Below the pieces are notes generated by a model. That model ran no database searches. It was given only the letters and a program-made list of their open reading frames with translations, and was not told the DNA's origin. Positions 34,101-47,795 of a stretch of 64,000 bases of DNA are shown in pieces. Numbering within the stretch: position 1 is the stretch's first letter; every line of letters begins with the position of its first letter. The translations under genes and the position numbers were made by a program. The stretch is from Chaetorhynchus papuensis (taxonomy: Eukaryota > Chordata > Aves > Passeriformes > Rhipiduridae): assembly GCA_013396525.1 (NCBI GenBank), contig VWYX01000366.1, forward strand, positions 68,254-132,253. Reading direction: 5' to 3'.

Positions 34101-37100
34101 GGAGTTCTGTTCCTAACTCAGGCAAGACATCTAAGAGAGATGCATAGTTTGAAATGGCATAAATACCTAGTTATTAATGCAGTAAGACCAAGAATTTTGT
34201 TTTAACCTTATCTTCCCTCAAATTGCATAAATCCTTTCAATGTTTAGTCATCCTTACAGTTCTGCAGAGTTTCTGTGTGTAGAGGTAAGCATGTGAAGTG
34301 TGTTAATAAGTTACCATGAAAGTAATGTGGTCAGGCTGACAATACAATTTCAAGTTCAGTTCAACTTTCACGTTTTTTATTTCTTGTTAGTTGATACTTT
34401 ATTATTTTAGTGGGCCCAAGGTTTTTGTGTTTTAAGTTCAGAGCTTCTACAATGTACTTAGTTAACCATGAATAAGTTGATAAAAATGATCCTTGTTCCA
34501 GTTCTGTGTTGGCAAGTGTAATTGCTATGCCTTTCTGATGTGCCTCGTGATAATTTTATTTGTGGATCCATACCTCACCATTAAAGCAGAGAAGCAGGTA
34601 CACAGTTCCTTGACACATCCTGTAAACAGCTGCAGATCTGTCTGTGCATCTGACAATAGACAGTATCTGCTTATTGAACTGTCTTGCCACCCGCTCTTAA
34701 AATGCTATCTCTGTATGAAAAGAAACAGATTCAGTCCGGGTCTGTATATATACACTGCATTTATACACTGAGCAGTATCCTATAGGCTAAAAGAAACAAA
34801 ACAGAAGGTGGAGGAACCACTTGGTGGAATGACACCAGTCTAACATTCTGAGATGGAGCTGTGAACATGTTTGTCTGGTAAACCAGCGCTCTGTTTTGCT
34901 GAATTCTGTCCATGATGTCAAAATTCACACATGCTTTCTATTTGTGTCTGTGAAAAGAATAAGACTATTAGAGATTTTTCCTAATACGATGTGTTAAATA
35001 TTCTTAGTATGTTCATATATGTTAGGGGTTAAATGATGTTTTTGTTTTGTAAATAAATAGTCAAACTGAAGTGTACTGTTTTGTAACAAAAGTTCAGTGC
35101 AACATTAGTAGTTAACTATTATATATAGATTTTCTTGCTGTTTGGCAATGGATGTTTCTCACCAGGAACCAAAATTGTTTTTAATGGAAAGGTATGATAA
35201 GATTCTGTTTACTAGGAGAAAGAAGCAGGTCAAATATACTTTTACGTTTTTAGCTTTGCGGTAGACAAACTAACATTCTAAGTATCTTGGGTATGATTGG
35301 GTTAAAAGGAAGTATAATGGATAGTTCCACACGTGAGAAAAACAAGATACTGTACCCAGGGAAGGAAAATGCTCCTTTATTTCTGCTTACACTTTCAAAG
35401 CCCCTTTTCTCTGAGTGCTGAAAACTTCACAGGCATCTAATGATGAACAGCTGTTGTAGAAGCTTAAGCTCATGTCACTGTTGTTTATAATATTTGAATT
35501 TATAGTTCTAAAGTGGCACCTGTTATCCAGGTGCCATCCAATATTGTTTGGCCAGGGTGTGCAATTCAAACTTGAATCACTTCCACATAGGAGCCTCATT
35601 AAATGCAGCAGACTGTGTGGGATACAACATTATTTAAATTTTTCCTTGGCTACAGTGTACATCACTTTGATCTCATTGCCCAGTGAAGAGGTGAAGGACG
35701 TATAAGGGTGTCTCCTATGGATGGTTTTCAAGAGAGAAGGGATTAGGCCACACTTTAAGTCTCATTTTGTGGGGCATCAGTGTGAGTGCTGAGAAACAAG
35801 TGGTTTCTGAAAGAAAGAGAGAATACTGCTGGAGTTGTCATCATCTTGATGCTCCCTATGGAAGGTTTAGTGCCTCTATGGGAATGGTAATTAAAAAAAA
35901 AAAAAAGATTCTGTTTTTGCTCTCAGTAATAGAATAGTTCTTTACTTTATCCTTAGTTGCTTTCAAATCTGAAGAAGAAAAAGGCCCTATTTGTCTTCTG
36001 AGTTAGAAGACCAACATCACTCTTTTCCTGGAAGGTATTTAATGCGATTATCAGGTACACTTGAGGAACAAAGTGCAGTCACTGTTGAGAACTTTGGTTT
36101 AAATGGTCCATTTCGGGGGTTTTGGGTATCTTCCTATCCAGTTCATTAGCTGTGAATGAAATAAAATTGTCATAAAATTCCAAGTGCTTGCATTCGGCCT
36201 GGTGGTCATACCATAACCTCATTCAGCAGCAGAAGTGAGGTACAAGGAGGGAGGTTAGTAAGTTGACTGTGCATGCTGTGTGGGGTTAGTGCTCTGTATT
36301 GTTTGTAATAAACACTGTAGCTGAAGCACTTCGTGCACTGTTAAATGTCAGGGTATTTCTGGGCTTCATACTGGCTACAAGCCAGAAACCCCACCCCTGA
36401 AACTGTAATGTAAAAATGTTAAGTTAGAAAAAAACCAAACCCCAAACTGTTTACCCTAAAACTGTGACTAAATAGTTGTTTTACCGGGTAACCTGGGCTG
36501 AAATTGCCTTGACCTTGTTTACACTAGTCTCAGATGTATCACTTATGAAAGGCAATCATTTTCTGAAGTGATGACAAATATCTAATAGGGAATGAGCTTA
36601 TTTTAGCTTTTTTTCATTGCTTTGATATCTAAATGTGAGATTATTTTGAAGAAATATTTTGGTACCTTTCTTGGTGTCTTAAATGGGTCCTGAAATCCTT
36701 AGTGGGCTGCCTTGAAAAATTTGTTGCTAGGTTGAAAAAGTAGAAATTGTTCAGAAAGGAGTTTTATGTGAGGGACCATTCAGTTTTTTGAGTGAAGGTG
36801 GTCTAAGTCCTTCAGTTGCAGTGATGTTTCTGTATGGGAGCTATTCAGAATAGATAGCTCATTGTGAACTTTTTAATACAGATTTTAATTAGAGTGCTCT
36901 TGCTACCACCTGCTGAAGTAGACTTGGAATGTCTGCTGACCTGAAATGAATGCACGTGTTCAGTATTAATACTGCATGTCTGGATCCAGACAGCAATCTT
37001 TCATTTTGACATGCACATAGTCAAAGTAAATTAATGTTTAAAATCTGAATACTTGAAGTTCAGCCAGAGTGCATTCATAATTATCTTCAGGCGAGGTTAA

Positions 37101-40100
37101 ATAGAAATACATATGCTATTTTTATTCTTTATTTAGAGTCTGTACAGGTAAAATTTGTGATAATAGTATATATGTTAATTATGTTAACTTGTTTTCTTCC
37201 CATTTGTGAACAGTATTTATTAAAAGATTTAAAAACATTTCAGTGACAGCATATAGATTCTGCATGGTTTAGTGTGCACTGTGTGGATTTTTTTCATGTG
37301 TCTTGAAAAATTGATCTAATTTGTTTTCTAGTTGAGTATATACATGCAGTTAGTCTTAGAAATTATTGTTTTGTTTCAGGAAGATCTAAATTGTTGTAGA
37401 TTTTGTGATCAGACAGCAAACTTCTATCTCAGAAGAAACATTTTCCAATGAACAGCATTGTGACCTTTCATAGATTTGATTGTGACCTCAACATCCCCTC
37501 CCTTAATATTTGTATTCCTAAACCTCCCAGAAGAAGATAATTAGTCTACATAATGCCATTCAATCTATCCCTGATCACACTACAGCAAAATTATTCAAAC
37601 TAGTATATTTAAAAGAGAGCTGTAGCTCTGACAACACATTTTGACACTAATTTTTGTTTGATTGTAAGTCAAGTAAAGTTCAAGTACTTAAGTACTTCTC
37701 AGTCAGCACAAAACTTTAAAATGTTGCAATACTGAGGTTCATGCATGTGTCTGCAGAAATGACAATTAATGGCAAGAAAGCTGATCGATGTACTGCTGCA
37801 TCAATTGCTTTTTACAGTAACATGACAGTGGGAAATCTTTCCAGTGATTCTTCTCTTTTTGTTTGTTACAAATTAATAAATAACCCTGATGATTAATGGA
37901 GGTCATGTTCAAAGATTCAAAGACTGAAAAGCCTATTGGTACATTATCTATTTTGCTTGTGTTGAGACTATAATGAACACAGGTCCAAAGCTGTTACCTG
38001 TAGAGCAGTGTTTCTAAGTATTTCAAAGAAGCAGACGGTGTTTTAAAATCTGAAACTTACCACGAACATAAACTTGTTAAAAGGAGAACAAAATAGACCA
38101 TCCCATCCCCCCAAAACACCCCAGTTTATTTTGAATTATAAATAAATATAGAAATGTTTGTGTTCGCGTAACTGTATCTGCATGTGGATTGAGTTTGAAT
38201 CTGAAAGAGGTGTTATCCTGATGCTGGGTTTTGCTGGTAAATGGCATTTTGGTGGATTCACAGGATAAATGTAAACACTGATCACCTGTAATGAGTGAGC
38301 TCCGAATGGGAAGTTATGCTGCTGGCCAGTGAAGAATCTCTTTTCTTCTTTTGAACTCATAACTCATGACTGCTAGCTGAACAAAGAATGAGCAAACAGA
38401 TTTTTTGTACTTCTTAATTTTTCCTTCATTAGATAACTTTCTAGCTTGAATTCAAGTTTTACTGTCTAATTACAGAATTTCTTGAGCGTGGAGATGTATT
38501 GGTTAAATTTTCTGTTCCAGTCTTTTACTGTGTCCTATTTATAGTGTTTATGGGTTCACTTGATATCTTGCTTCTAGAAAGATTCATCTGTGGTGAATCT
38601 TAAAGCAGTTTTTCTTGTTTCCTAGTTGACTGTGAATCTGTTTTTAAGCTATTTGCAGGGCAAAAAGAGATTCCTTACTTTTCCTTGTCTTACTTGCCTC
38701 TAGAAGGAAATAAATACTGCTTTGTGTCCTTGACTTTACAGCGCAAGATGCATGTGTGATTGCAGAGCCATGTGTTTTTTGAATAATGTTGGTTTCATTG
38801 TATTATGCTTTGAAATACGAATTTTTTAGCTGTGTAATTTTTTGATCTTCAGGTGGAAAGTAACTGCATTTCTAATCTGCTGACTCTCGTGGTTGTCAGG
38901 AGTTTTTCTTAAATTCTTACAGGGTTTTCTTGCTGTGTTACTTGTGTAGGTAAAAAAGCCAAAAAACCCAGCCAGGGATCAGGCTATTGCTACATGTACT
39001 TCCATTATGCTGTCTCATGTTCTTATGTCTATATCCACATCTTAAGTTATTATAGTCTTCTTCTATGGGATTGTGTTCTAAAAAAATAAAAGGTACTAGA
39101 ATCACATACTGAGAACATCAGTCAAGGAAAGAGAACACTGCAGATATCAAGAGTAATAATTCTCAAGGTTTTAACTATGTCATTTCAGTAATTAGGTAAT
39201 TTAACTCTTCATCTTAATATGGCATAAATCAGCAAAAATTATTTTTTCTAAACCACCTTTTGGCCTACTTCTTCACTGGTCTCCCAATCCCTGGTGTAAA
39301 ACAAACACCAGATTTCAACAGAATTTTTTTTTCTGTGTTAACCACATTATGAAGAGAGAAGCGTGTAAAGTGTGAAATGTTATGAGGAATGCTCTGACTC
39401 TTATTCTTAAATTCAGTGCAGCTGTTGAATTCATGCAGGTTTTCCTTCTTGTTCCTCTTAAGCATCAGATAGTGATCATTGCAAATATGTAACTATTAAT
39501 GTCTGCCTACAAAGTAGTGCAATAATAACTCGGGGTTCTCTTCAGCAAATGTTACTGTGTCTCTTGCTATGGTCTGACAGGCATGACCTACATTTAAGAA
39601 AGCCCTCTGGGTCTGTCTGGTTCATTACTGTCTACTTGCAGATGCTTCTTCATAGATGGTTAGTTGAGATGCTTTTGCGGACCTCTAGGGTTTTTTTGCA
39701 ACATTTTGGTGGTTTTGCAAATTCATGTTCTCCAGTAGTAAGAGCCTGGCTTGCTTAACAGAATTTATGTGGAGCTTAGTTTTAAGCATCTTTCTGTCTT
39801 TCTACTAGCAGTGTTGAGAGCATTTTCATTTTTATGTCACTTAGCTTCAGGTTGTTCTGGGTTGTAAATACGTATTTACAAATGAAATGTCCAGTTTCTA
39901 CTCTAAATTCTGCTTGAGAGCCTGTTTTCAGTAGACTGTTGGAAATGGTTTTGAGCATAATTTCAAGGCATTTCCAAACCGGTGGATCTTAATAATTAAG
40001 GAGACTGCCTCATATTTCCTCCTTTAGTAATAGTAGGCTGCTTGTTGTAACTGGCATAACTTTTAAAGGTAGTAGTGATTTTTAAATTTGCCAATACTGC

Positions 40101-42070
40101 TTGTGTTTGAAATGCTAATCCAGAAGACTGTATGGTTTGTACAATTATTAATACTCTTTGTCTGTGTTGCTTAGTAGTTAAGAGGTTAAGCAGTTCACCG
40201 GGGGGTGGTGGGGGCGAACAAAAGCAGTTTGCATTTTGTCAATTTTCAACTTCAGATATCAGTAAATCATTGCAGCAGCCTTCCTTATCAGTTGTTTGCA
40301 CAAAAAAATAAGTGGAATGGGGGAGTGGAGAAAACCTGTTAGAGTTGTGTCTGAGGGGACCATCTGCTGTGGTTCCCAGTGTTGGAAGTGTGATAAGGGA
40401 TAAGCTGTGTAAACAGAGGTACCACAAAAAAAGGCAGGCCTGGTTCAGGGTGGCATATGTACGATTTGGATTTGGGTTGATAACAGCCTTAAAAAGTCAG
40501 GGATCTTAGAGTAAAAGTCTGTTAAGCAGAGGAGTGATGTATTTAATCTAAAACTCCAGATGTAGCTTATTAGCATGAGTTTGCCTTTGGACTAACTTGT
40601 GAAGCTTTCTTCTGATTTATTGGGACTTCTACAAACAGAAAATATGGATGAGTTGCATGGTTAATCCAAATATTAGTACAAAATGCTGACACTTTTTTGT
40701 GTTTTGGAAATGTTCACTAGCAGTTTGTATTAGTGCTTAATCAGCAAAAATAGATAAAGATTAGAAGAATGACCAGCAATGTTAATAAATGTTTGATTTT
40801 TGGGGAAGAAATAGCCAGGTGGCAGGATAAGCATGCCCATATGAACAGTCAGAGGATAAGCTGATTGGTGACTACTCACCTGGCCACAGGTGTCTCTCGT
40901 GTATCTCAATTTGATGTGTATATCTTAGACCTTTGGAAAAATGTGAAATAGAAAGAGACTGCCTCTGGAATTAGGGAGGGGGTTTCCTGAGCCTCCTGTT
41001 AGTCACACAGTGGTTGCTCATTACAGCAGGGTGGGGAGGCTGCCAGTCCACCTGCCGTGTAGAGGATGCTGCATGGATCAAAGAGCCTTAGCTCTGTTTG
41101 GACTAAGGCATCTGTTACTAAGGCCCCTCTAAGTAGCTGGTTCCAGTTTAAATTTCTCTATTGAGTCACTCGTGCCTGGTTTTATGGTGACTGAAGTACT
41201 GGAAAATGGGGAGCGGTTTTGCATTAAAATTGAAGTTAAACTTTTCACCTGTCAGTTTCTGGCTACTTACCACAGTGTTTAGGGGAAACATATGCACAGC
41301 TTGGAATTTTTTCGGTTAATGTGAGACTTTTGCTACTAAGATTCTTTCAGCCATGTGTAAGAACTAGTTGGGATGAACTCTTTGGGAAAACCACACAAAG
41401 AATAATGTTCTGAGGGAAGGAGGGTACAATGAGCTGCTTGCTACTTGTCCAGGACTGTCTCCCTTTCCATCACACAAACTCTCCTCTCTAGTAGGCACAT
41501 TGAGAAGGTAATGATTTCTTTCAGTCGGTGATGATGTGTGGAAACTGAAAAGGTGCCAATACCTTTGCCTTGCTAACTGCTGGAATGGGATACGCCACAT
41601 TTGGGGAGACTTAAACCTGGGTGGATGCTGGCCAGCGGGTATGTGGTTTTACTCCTTTGGGGTGGAGTAGCTGCTATGAACTATTACCCTCCGTGAGGGG
41701 TTGATGGCTGGAACTTGAGGTGCAGAGGTTTGGAACAGGCTGGAACCTGGGGTCTCTCTCAAGCCTATATGAGAATGAAGGAAATTTTCAAAAGTAAGAG
41801 AATTTTGAGCAGGGCTGACCTGCAGGGCTATTTATTTTCTGGTGACTGTATAAGATGTGAAGATTTCTATTGCTTATTATTGAGGCAATAACAGCATAAA
41901 TTTATTATTTTCCTAACTTTGGGATCTGGCAGCAGGTTTATAATAGCCCTGTTTAAAATATATCTGCTGCTTTCTCTGATGAATGCTCCCAGACCTTTCC
42001 TTGCAGGGCTTGACTGATGCCCCTGCTGCACATGCAAGTAAGAGATGCCAGTCTGGTAAGATTTGCATCC
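31186..42070 (+). other. CDKAL1 large intron, segment 4
   Basis: Almost 11 kb of AT-rich intron with no CR1 tail or exon recognised. A-rich and T-rich tracts occur near 33021-33036 and 35895-35907. A stretch at about 37380-37930 has homeodomain-type TAAT motifs and looks like a possible conserved non-coding element. Remaining open frames are short and unrecognised. Confidence 0.65.
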
Positions 42071-42346
42071 GTGGTGTCCAGTGATGGGACAAAAGGCAAT
42101 GAGCACAAACTGAAATACAAGAAATTCCATTTAAACATCAGAAAAGACTTCTTTTTGTAGTGATTTTGATTAAATCCTGTAACTTGTCTCTTGAGCTGTA
42201 GAGTCTCCATGCGTGAAGACATTTAAAGCCCAACCGAACACAGCCCTGAGCAACCTGCTCCAGTTGCTCCTGTGGCTGAGGATGGGAGTTGGACTAGAGG
42301 TTCTCCCATAGGTCCCTTTCCACCTCAGCCACTCTGTGATTCTACA
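42071..42346 (+). repeat. CR1 LINE, 5'-truncated, diverged
   Basis: The block starts at GTGGTGTCCAGTGATGGGAC, continues with a GTCTCCATGCGTGAAGAC segment, and ends with a recognisable CR1 tail: TTGGACTAGAGGTTCTCCC, GGTCCCTTTCCACC, then CACTCTGTGATTCTAC. Only about 276 bases of 3' end remain, with many substitutions. Orientation is the same as the host gene. Confidence 0.85.
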
Positions 42347-45300
42347 AAATACTGTAAGCTTCAGAAGCTTCTAGATAAGGAGGAAGATGTTGGGGAGGGG
42401 AAAAGACTTTTTTTCCTTTTTATATGAAGTTTTCTGAGTTGTGTGTGGGTTTTTTTCTTCTGGTTATATTACTTGCCAAAATTTTCCTTGGTGTTTATAC
42501 TTCCAGTCTGTGGGTCTGCACTTGGGTTACTAGGATTTCATGAGGTGTCTTTATCTCTGTTGTGGAGGAGGGAGGCTGGTTTTCTTGCACTTATGGGAAG
42601 TGAGGGAAGACAGAGAAGAATTTTACATAATTTTCCTTTATCTCATGGAAAGTATTTTCTAACTCATCTTTAGGTAGTTCTTACGAAGTTGAATTCTGTG
42701 CAAATCTAGTGCTACTGTCTTTATCACTTTTTAAATGAAACTTCCCAAGTCTCAGTAATACTAAGGAGAAAAGTGATTCTGCTACCATTTCCTTTGATCA
42801 AACTATGATCAAAACTTTAGAAATGATGTACTGTTTGGAAGAGTGGCTTCATTTTTTTTTCTCTCAGTTCTGGCTCAGTTATTGATTATGTGTGAAATAC
42901 TATTGAGGGATGAGAAAGAACTCAAAGTGAGCATAAAGTACTTCTTAAAAATAAATTTTCAAGGCTGAATGCAGCACTTTGTCTTTATTAAACCAATTGA
43001 TGTTTCTTTTATACTGTTTTCAGTTTGTGAAGGTTTTCCTCTTTTCCTAACAGCCTTTTACCTTCATGCTATGGAGACCTTCAGCTTTTATTGCTAGGGC
43101 TTAGTTATACTTTTATTGATTCTCATCTTGGTAGAATATTATACTTTGTAGAAAGAGTTTGATATGTAAGGCTCTCTACCCAGAACTTTGACTGAAATTA
43201 ATGGGACACTTGCTAGGTGGTAGAAGTTGCTGGTTTTTCTTGGACCTTGCAAGAAGAAGATATGAAGAGCTTATCTTTTGTTGTAGGGATGTGTAGGAAA
43301 TAGCTCATTGCTGGTATATCCCTGTAGAAAGAATAAGATTTTATCAGAGGCAGAAAATGTGACCTAGAGAATTTAAGTGGGTACCTGTTCATCATCTGAA
43401 CAAGAAAAAGTATATGGATGTATTTCTACATGTTGCTTAAAATGCTGATTTAGTGTATTTTCTTTCTTGTCAGCAAACATCTGGTATGCTACAAATAACC
43501 TATTCTCCTTAGGATATTAAAAAAATCTTAAGTGCTTTAAATTACTGAGATTCTGCTTGACTACATGTACATAATTATGAATAAGTTGGTGGCTTAATTA
43601 ATGAAACTTTAATAATTCCTTTACAATTAGATTGAGTGATAAAAAGCAATTGCAAGCTGAATTAACTGTGAAGTTATTTTGCACATTGTTCCTGTGTCAT
43701 CTATAGCATATGTTTATTAACACTTCCTTTTGCTATAATTTCATCCTGGCTTACTGCAAACTCCACACATTATGAAACAAAGGATTCTGTTTCATATAAC
43801 CATGCAAACATTATTTCAAATCTGTCCTTATCTCTGGTCTGCTGCATTAAAAAGATTGGTTACCAGAGGAGAGCATTGTGGGTCAGATGGAGGATTTTGT
43901 TTTCTTTATTCTGATCTGCTATGGTCGTTTAAGGTTTTGTAGTGGTTTTGAAAGTCTGTCTTACCTGCAACAGCATATGTTAGATGCTTGTTTCTTTGTA
44001 AACGCATCTGTCCTGATTATGTTGTATTCTTTTCATATTTTGAAGCCAAATATTGGAAGCTGTGTAGCCAAAACCTGCGCTCAAACTCCTGTCTGCTTTT
44101 TCTCACTTGAAGAAATAAAGTTAACCTTTCCAGGCATTATTTAATTTGCTGGAGACCTTTAGGTAGTTTCAACACCGAGTTCAGCTTTCTGTTTGCTCTT
44201 TTCCAGTTTCTACAGTTGTTCTGAGATTTGCTGCTTTAACTAATAAAACTAACTAGAACTTGAAGAGTGTGGTTTTTGCTTTTACAACTGATTAATTTAG
44301 TTTCCGTTGAAAGTAATTGCCAAATGAATGGAGTCTGTCAGCCTGCTGTATACCTGGAATATTCTGACAATGTAAGCTGTCTAAAAGATGAATTGTGAGT
44401 GGGGAAGACCACATGTCTTTCCCTGGCTTGTGTGGTGGAGAGGTGGACTAGTAGAAGGGAATGCAGACTGATGGAGAAATAATCTTTCGGATAGCTCCTT
44501 TTTTTCACATTTCCTCTTTAAAGTCATCTTTTATTTGTGCTGACTTTAAAAACCAGTGTTTGAAAGATATAACAAAAATGTAATTCATTGGTTTCTCTAA
44601 TAAGATTAAAGAAGTCTTTATAGATGGAAAAAATTTAAAGAAGTAGTGATTATCAAACTGAAAAGTTCTCTTGTCTTGAATTTCTATCAGTTTCAAAATT
44701 GGTTTAGATGACTCAAGTACTGTCTGCTGACAGAAGGAGCGTGTTGAAAGCTTTGGTAAGAGAAGCAACAAAGATGATCAAATAATGAAAACGTGCAGTC
44801 AGACACCTTCCTTCGCTGCTGTTCCAAATCATGGCCACCTGATTTCTGCTGCTGGTGGCTGCGAAGCAGGAGGTGATTGGCATATGGATCCCTTCCTTGT
44901 AGCACAGCTCGAGTGTCTGGTGCAAATGGGAAGGGGCTGTGGGCTGCAGGGGAGCAGGCAGTTCGCAGCCACTGCCCAGTGCTGGGCATTGAGCATAAGG
45001 ATTACTTATTTTTACACATTGGTCCTGGATCTTCAGGCTTCTTGGAATACAAAAAAACCCCTTGCAACTGTATTTTTGTTCTAGAATATAGGTCTCTGCT
45101 TCTGTGCTCTCTGAGGCAGGTAGATCAGCAGGGCACATAAGGTCCCATGACCTTCATAAAAACTCATGGAAGCAGTTTTGCTGTTCGCTTTAAGGTGCAA
45201 AGCAGCTTTTCCCATTTGCTTGTATTTACCTTAGGAATTACAGAAGAGCTGTGGAACACATTGCAGGTAATCAGCAAAACATTTATCTTTGTGTGTGTGT

Positions 45301-47795
45301 ATGTTTTTTTGGTGCATCTTAATTAAACAGCGGTGTGGATAACACAATCCTTTATCCACAGTCTACCACACTGGGTAGTTCCCTAAAATAAAATTCAGCA
45401 GTGTTTGACTAGAAATCTTATTTTATGTGTACAAGAAAAAATGTTCCTTCTGCAGGATCAGGAGGGTGAGTTTGGTAGCTGCTGTTCAGAGCTGAAAATA
45501 GGGGGCAGCTCTGTGCTGGGGGGTTTGTTTTTTGGTAGACTGTTTTGGGGGGGTGTTTGGGGGGAAGTAGAGCTACCAATATGTAGGAGGAGAGGCAGGA
45601 AGACCCTGTACATGGGCACTGCATGCATCTTGATTAGGGAACAGGAGGAAGCAGTGGGAATGGAAGTGGCTGTCATTAGGGAATTGGGAGAGCAGGACCT
45701 GAAGTCTGGATTGTGTAGCTCGGAGTGCCCCAGTGCTCAGCCTCACCAGTTCTTGCACCAGCACAGTTCTGCCAGAGTACAAGAACCTTAAACTGTGAGC
45801 TGCATGATGCCAAAAGCTGTAGCTTTGATACTGCTGTTTCAGAATGTATCAATTCTGAAAAAGTGTGGCATAACTAATTTGTTCACGTTTTGAATGATAC
45901 AGGATTTTAACAGCAGTGACAGCATTGTGGTCTGGTTCCTTCATTTCATGCCATATGTCACACTTGTAATTTAATTCTGAAAAGTGCTTGCATAATGATT
46001 TAAAAGTGCTTTAAGTACTTGACAGTACATCATCAGTGAGGGAGAAGTGAGTTTGAGTCTGTGTGAATTCCCTTCTAGTCCTTTTGACTAGATTATTCAG
46101 CACCTTGTTTTAAAGACAGATGACATGCAAGTATCTTTTGAAAGTCAATTGTGTAACTTGAAATTAGAAAGTAGTGCAGAAGTGTTAATGATAGCACCAG
46201 ACAGAACATTGTGATGCACGACACAGCATGAAAGACTTGTGCCTCCTACGTGCTCACCTTGCCACAGGGCCTTCGTGGTGTCACAACTCCATGGTTTAAT
46301 ATCCATCAGACACATCCAGTCTCACAACCTATAACCCCTATAGCCTCTGCTGAGCTCCTAAGGCCAGCACATTTAAAGCTGAATGAATTTTTGGATATTG
46401 ACTTGGACTCTCCTAAGCTCGCCAGCCGTGCTGGTAAGGCAGAGGTGGTAACAATTGTAATGAAATGTGGTCATCTTTTCTTTGACTCCCTGAACGCTAA
46501 ATAAAGGGCAGGAAAAACCCCGATGTTTTAGCAATCTAATGAGGGTTTTTCTTTTGATCACCAAGTTGAAGACTGCAGAGATCTAAGCTTGCAGGGACCT
46601 ATTTAACATTTTTTGAAAAATAAGGTGTATACACGTCTTGCACGCTTTTATTTCTAGCCCTTGAAGACATCTGCTTCAGTTTTTTCTTTTGTGGAGTATG
46701 AGCTCAGATTTAAGACAAACAAACAAAAACTTAAGAACAAAGCCTACCCAAACCTGCTGTTAGTGGAATCTCTGCTTATAGTTTGGGATTTGAGATCTTC
46801 CTATGACTGGTAGATTTTGTGAGAGCTGAGCACTGGTTAAAAGAGGAAACTTCAGTTTTAGAGCGTTTACTTGTGTATTTATATAGAATATATGACAAGC
46901 ATCTTCTGAAATGGCACATTTTTTAGCATTTGTGCACCAAACCTTAGATTATGCCACAGGATTTGCTTCCTTTCTAGTTAATGAGTTAGGCAGCTTTGTG
47001 GGGAGTCTGTCTTTAGGAGTGCCATGCAAAGGATTAAATGTATTTTTTATAAATGTATAATAAATTAACTTCCTTATTTGAAAAATGCAATTGCCTAAAT
47101 GACTAAGCAGCATGGGGGCAATTTACTATTATGGAGAGTTTATTTTTAGCGCATGTTGTCTGAAATTTGTTTTTTGAATAGCTAAATAATGAATGGCTCT
47201 AAAATCAGATGATGACTTATGAAAATTCCATTCTTGTAGTTTCCAGTTCTGAAAGCATTTGCTATTTAGTTTGTTTGAGTTTTGAACACATTTTCTAGCG
47301 TTTAATCAAGTAAATCTTAATAAATTACTGAAAATCTGCTTGCTAATGGGCTAATGGTTTTGGTTTTTATGTGAAGTGAAAGGACAGAAGCTTTCATTGC
47401 TAAGTAGGTAATAGTCTCAGAAATTTTGAACGTTAGCTGTTGACAGTCAGATTTTTACTGTGAGATGCTGTTTTTCCAGAGATTGGCACAGAACAGTTTT
47501 GTATTTCTGTATTAAATCACTGAAGTTCTAAAATAATTAATTTTGTGTATCTTAAAAAAAAAAAATCACTTTTTTTCTGTTTTAAAGGGATTCTCTTTGT
47601 TTGCTATTATTCACCAGTTCTTTTGTTATTATACAGAACTGCTATTTTTAAATCAGCAGAATTTCTCCTGAAAGTTATCCTAAGCGCAGCTGAGTTTTCC
47701 TTGATTTGTTTTCTTTTGGATTGATAAGCCCTGAGGTAACAGAGTAAAATATGTCTTCTCTTCATAGTTAAGGCATCCAAATACAAAGTAGTAAT
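42347..47795 (+). other. CDKAL1 large intron, segment 5
   Basis: AT-rich intron with a TAAT-rich stretch (43500-43740) and a more GC-rich zone (44785-45140) where open frames overlap on both strands without recognisable protein. A G-rich zone lies at 45495-45566. No exon of CDKAL1 is recognised. Confidence 0.65.
45495..45566 (+). other. G-rich tract with CTCF-like core
   Basis: Four G runs of five to seven bases lie within 70 bases. The first is inside AAAATAGGGGGCAG (45495-45508), which matches about 11 of 14 positions of the CTCF core. The long loops make a stable G-quadruplex uncertain. No gene is associated. Confidence 0.35.

Noticed and set aside
44713..45138. 141-codon minus-strand frame overlapping two + frames
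   Set aside because: Mutual overlap in a locally GC-richer patch with no recognisable domain is typical of chance frames.
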